This document shows, one piece after another, positions 3,651 to 5,853 of a stretch of 5,853 nt of DNA; position 1 is the first letter of the stretch, and each line of letters starts with the position of its first letter. The position numbers were made by a program, and so were the translations under genes. The notes under the pieces were generated by a model. That model was not told the DNA's origin and did no database searches. It saw only the letters and a program-made list of their open reading frames with translations. Source of the DNA: Microthrixaceae bacterium (lineage in GTDB: Bacteria > Actinomycetota > Acidimicrobiia > Acidimicrobiales > Acidimicrobilacustridaceae); assembly GCA_023264915.1 (NCBI GenBank), contig JAHFUU010000185.1, positions 1 through 5,853 of the forward strand. Reading direction: 5' to 3'.

Positions 3651-4988
3651 GTGTTGGTCCGCTTGAGATGCGCCGGACATCCCAACATCAGGGCAAGCCA
3701 CGATTCGACCCTCGAGCTCGCTTCGGCAGAGGACATCACGACCCGGGCAACCTGTGTCGTGGGCGTGCGTGCACAGATCGTGGAGGGGACACCGTTTCAG
3801 ATTGCAGGACCGGTGACCGTCACCCTTGATGCCGGGGGTGCGAGGCAGAGCTTCGCCGCTACAGCGAACCCCCTGCTCGACTCGGGTGCCGACGGGCTCG
3901 TGGTGCGCCGGAGCAGCGCACGCCTCGATGACACGCTTGCCACAGAGGCCCAGATCGCAGCATCAGACCTTGATCGTGTGATTGCCGAGACCATGCGCGA
4001 CCCATGCTCGGTCCTGTCAGTGACCGTGCGCCGGGCGCCGGCACGTCACGATGGGCGCCCCCTGATCGTTGTTGGCGCCATCGGTGACCTGCTGGGATCA
4101 GTGGCTGGCGGATCGACGCGCTTGGCGGCTGAGCTGGCGGCGGCAGACGCGGTCGTGCCCGAGACCCACCGGGCCCGAAAGGCATTGAGAGACGTGCTCG
4201 GCAGGTTCCCGGCCCTGCCGGGTGGCGATGAGCTCGCGCGCAAGCTCGCGTCTTGCGAAGGTGGCAGAGCCAGCCTCGTCGCGGGCGAACGGGTTCTGGT
4301 CGTGGGGGCAGATGATCTGGTCGGCAGGACTGTGCCCGACCTGCTCGATGGTGTGGACCAGCCTTGCTGTGAAGCCTTCGGCATGCCGACAGCGGTGGCT
4401 GCGGGCGCCGTGTTGGGCGGCGCGTCCCCGCTCGCCGTCCTGCCCCCGCTCCGGGGGCGTTCGGACGTCGAAAGAGCAGCGAGCCTGGTGGTGGCTGGCG
4501 TTCGCATCGTGACCACCTGTTCCAGCAGGCGCGGTCAACAGATCCTTGACGAGCTGGGTGACCGGGCCGACCGCGCGGTCGTGGTGGTGGACCCGGGCGC
4601 ACGGACCGAGGCCATCTCGCGTCACGAACGCGACGGCCTGGCTCATCTCTGGGCTGCGTCGAGGGGCGATCAGCTAGTGCTCGCCGTGGCAGGCAGGCAG
4701 TTGGCTGGCCCTCCCGCCGTGCCCGTCTCGATCATCGATGCTCTCATCGACCGAGGGGTAGCCCCGTCGGTCGTGGCCGGAGCACTGGCGGAGCAGCCAG
4801 GATGGTCGCGAAACCGGGCCTACGGCGCAGTCGGTCCACGCGGGAGCCCGGCGCGGAGTCAGCTCGTGATCAGCCCCAGCTTGTGCTTGACGTCGCGCAG
4901 CTTGGGCACGGCCAGCGCCCGTGCCTTGTCGGCGCCGGCCCCAAGGATCGCAATGGTTCCTTCGGGGTCTGCGGCCAGCTCGGCGTAG
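3651..4988 (+). CDS. DUF371 domain fused to a degenerate RsmI-like (tetrapyrrole methylase fold) domain
   Basis: A 445-residue two-domain protein from GTG 3651. Residues about 5-127 match DUF371, a mostly archaeal family of unknown function: GHPNI (9-13), H17, STLEL (19-23), CVVGV (35-39), ANP (72-74), GLVVRRSS (82-89), DDTLA (93-97) and AASDLDR (103-109). Residues about 137-395 follow the RsmI order, but with its motifs eroded: ATPIGNL becomes VGAIGDL (141-147), AEDTR becomes PETHR (170-174), SDAGTP becomes GADDLVGR (219-226), PGPSA becomes GMPTA (244-248), ESPHR becomes CSSRR (290-294). The C-terminal RsmI helical region is recognisable (APSVVAGALAEQPGWSRNRAY, 371-391). RsmI 2'-O-methylates C1402 of 16S rRNA; loss of the SAM-binding motifs suggests this domain is inactive or retasked. 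No signal peptide or membrane segment is seen. Recognisable sequence ends near residue 395; the last 50 or so residues are antisense to trpS. Function unknown; the RsmI relationship is a by-eye motif reading. Confidence 0.75.
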   Translation: MLVRLRCAGHPNIRASHDSTLELASAEDITTRATCVVGVRAQIVEGTPFQIAGPVTVTLDAGGARQSFAATANPLLDSGADGLVVRRSSARLDDTLATEAQIAASDLDRVIAETMRDPCSVLSVTVRRAPARHDGRPLIVVGAIGDLLGSVAGGSTRLAAELAAADAVVPETHRARKALRDVLGRFPALPGGDELARKLASCEGGRASLVAGERVLVVGADDLVGRTVPDLLDGVDQPCCEAFGMPTAVAAGAVLGGASPLAVLPPLRGRSDVERAASLVVAGVRIVTTCSSRRGQQILDELGDRADRAVVVVDPGARTEAISRHERDGLAHLWAASRGDQLVLAVAGRQLAGPPAVPVSIIDALIDRGVAPSVVAGALAEQPGWSRNRAYGAVGPRGSPARSQLVISPSLCLTSRSLGTASARALSAPAPRIAMVPSGSAASSA

Positions 4989-5839
4989 CGCTCCTGTATC
5001 GGACGGAGCAGCTCGACGACAGCATCGGCGGTGTCAGCCTTGAGGGGCCCGTACCGGGTGTAGCGAGATGCAAGGGACTCGGGTGGTTCGCCGACGCATG
5101 CACCGAGGATCGACAGCAGGTTCGAGACGCCAGGCTTTGCGGCGGGGTCATAGCGGACCTCGGTCTCGGTGTCGGTGACCGCTCGCTTGACCTTCTTGGT
5201 GACCAGCTCTGGGGGATCCAACAGGTCGATCGTGCCCTGGGGCGAGTCGACCGATTTGGACATCTTGCTCGTCGGGTGCTGGAGGTCCATGATCCGAGCA
5301 CCGGTCTTTGGGATCGCGGCCTCGGGTATCACGAAGGTGTCGCCACAGCGCTTGTTGAAGCGGATCGCCAGATCGCGTGTCAGCTCGAGATGCTGGCGCT
5401 GGTCGTCACCCACAGGCACCCGGTCGGCGTCATAGAGCAAGATGTCAGCAGCCATGAGCGCTGGGTAGGTGAAGAAACCGGCAGAGACGAACTCAGCTGA
5501 CTCGGACTTGTCCTTGAACTGGGTCATGCGGCGTAGCTCGCCGAACGCGGCAGTGCACTCCATGATCCAGGCGAGCTCGACGTGTTCGTGCACGGTGCTC
5601 TGGATGAACAGGATCGATACCTCGGGGTCGATCCCGACAGCGATGAGCAGCTGTGCAAGCTGCAGGGTGGTCTCGCGCAATGCGGCCGGGTCTTGCGGGA
5701 CGGTCAGGGCGTGGAGGTCGACCACGCAGTACAGGGAGTCGTTCTCGTGCTGGTCGCTCACCCAGTGCACCAGCGCGCCGAGCAGGTTCCCGAGCTGGAC
5801 CGATCCGGTGGGCTTGATGCCCGAGAAGACGCGTGGCAT
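4859..5839 (-). CDS. trpS: Tryptophanyl-tRNA synthetase
   Basis: A 326-residue class I aminoacyl-tRNA synthetase that charges tRNA(Trp), close to the usual bacterial length of about 330. Visible motifs: VFSGIKPTGSVQLGNLLGA (4-22), the HIGH-like ATP site with the LGN form normal for TrpRS; QFKDK (107-111); AADILLY (130-136), where D132 corresponds to the residue that contacts the indole nitrogen; PVGDDQRQHLELTRDLAIRFN (142-162); and SKMSKS (191-196), the KMSKS loop. Start ATG 5839 begins MPRVFSGIKPTG as expected. It has no Shine-Dalgarno sequence, but a TACGAT hexamer lies 6 bases upstream, suggesting a leaderless mRNA. The 3' end faces the DUF371-RsmI-like gene, whose open frame runs 130 bases into it. 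The gene looks intact and is probably the housekeeping synthetase. Confidence 0.96.
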   Translation of the reverse strand: MPRVFSGIKPTGSVQLGNLLGALVHWVSDQHENDSLYCVVDLHALTVPQDPAALRETTLQLAQLLIAVGIDPEVSILFIQSTVHEHVELAWIMECTAAFGELRRMTQFKDKSESAEFVSAGFFTYPALMAADILLYDADRVPVGDDQRQHLELTRDLAIRFNKRCGDTFVIPEAAIPKTGARIMDLQHPTSKMSKSVDSPQGTIDLLDPPELVTKKVKRAVTDTETEVRYDPAAKPGVSNLLSILGACVGEPPESLASRYTRYGPLKADTADAVVELLRPIQERYAELAADPEGTIAILGAGADKARALAVPKLRDVKHKLGLITS

Positions 5840-5845
5840 GGCGAG

Positions 5846-5851
5846 ATCGTA
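5846..5851 (-). promoter_or_regulatory. Putative -10 element of a leaderless promoter for trpS
   Basis: On the minus strand TACGAT (read 5851 to 5846) fits TANNNT and is followed by CTCGCC and then ATG 5839, again a 6-base spacing. Only two more bases of upstream sequence are in the window, so a -35 box or a trp-responsive leader further upstream cannot be judged. No purine-rich ribosome binding site precedes the ATG. Confidence 0.5.
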
Positions 5852-5853
5852 CC

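Noticed and set aside
3599..3739. N-terminal extension of the KamB-like protein starting at ATG 3739
   Set aside because: The 47 added residues have no family counterpart and would overlap the divergent gene. GTG 3598 aligns with KamB/NpmA and makes the catalytic residue numbers coincide.
4802..5500. 232-codon plus-strand open frame opposite trpS
   Set aside because: It is antisense to trpS and shows no family signature.

Overview
The window is GC-rich (roughly two thirds G+C by eye) and gene-dense, and looks like the chromosome of an actinobacterium. The best clue is the order pyrG, Nudix ADP-ribose pyrophosphatase, xerD at the left end, which matches Mycobacterium tuberculosis pyrG-Rv1700-xerD. 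The proteins are diverged from Mycobacterium and Streptomyces. A deep-branching class such as Acidimicrobiia is my guess, not something the sequence proves.

Layout. Plus strand: the last 37 codons of pyrG (1-114), a Nudix hydrolase (123-665) and xerD (607-1593) form a tight housekeeping operon. A DksA/TraR-type zinc-finger protein follows (1654-1989) with its own putative leaderless promoter. Then comes a 168-base gap and a small HD-domain phosphohydrolase (2158-2682). A 241-base convergent intergenic region rich in GC hairpins (2683-2923) separates this block from a minus-strand gene (2924-3598). That gene encodes a homologue of the KamB/NpmA 16S rRNA m1A1408 methyltransferases. Divergent from it, 52 bases away, is a plus-strand gene (3651-4988) encoding a DUF371 domain fused to a highly degenerate RsmI-like tetrapyrrole-methylase domain. 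It ends tail-to-tail with, and overlaps, trpS on the minus strand (4859-5839).

How the genes fit together. The left block is nucleotide metabolism plus chromosome dimer resolution, with probable translational coupling. The right block is translation-related: trpS charges tRNA(Trp), the KamB-like enzyme should act on A1408 of 16S helix 44, and its divergent neighbour carries a fold related to RsmI, which modifies C1402 in the same helix. This divergent pair is the most interesting part of the window: a possible decoding-site module, with one apparently intact methyltransferase and one protein that seems to have lost its methyltransferase motifs.

Three genes (DksA-like, KamB-like, trpS) show the same pattern: a TANNNT hexamer exactly 6 bases before the start codon. 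This suggests leaderless transcription. The HD gene and the DUF371 gene instead have clear Shine-Dalgarno sequences. I see no mobile element, CRISPR array, tRNA or rRNA.
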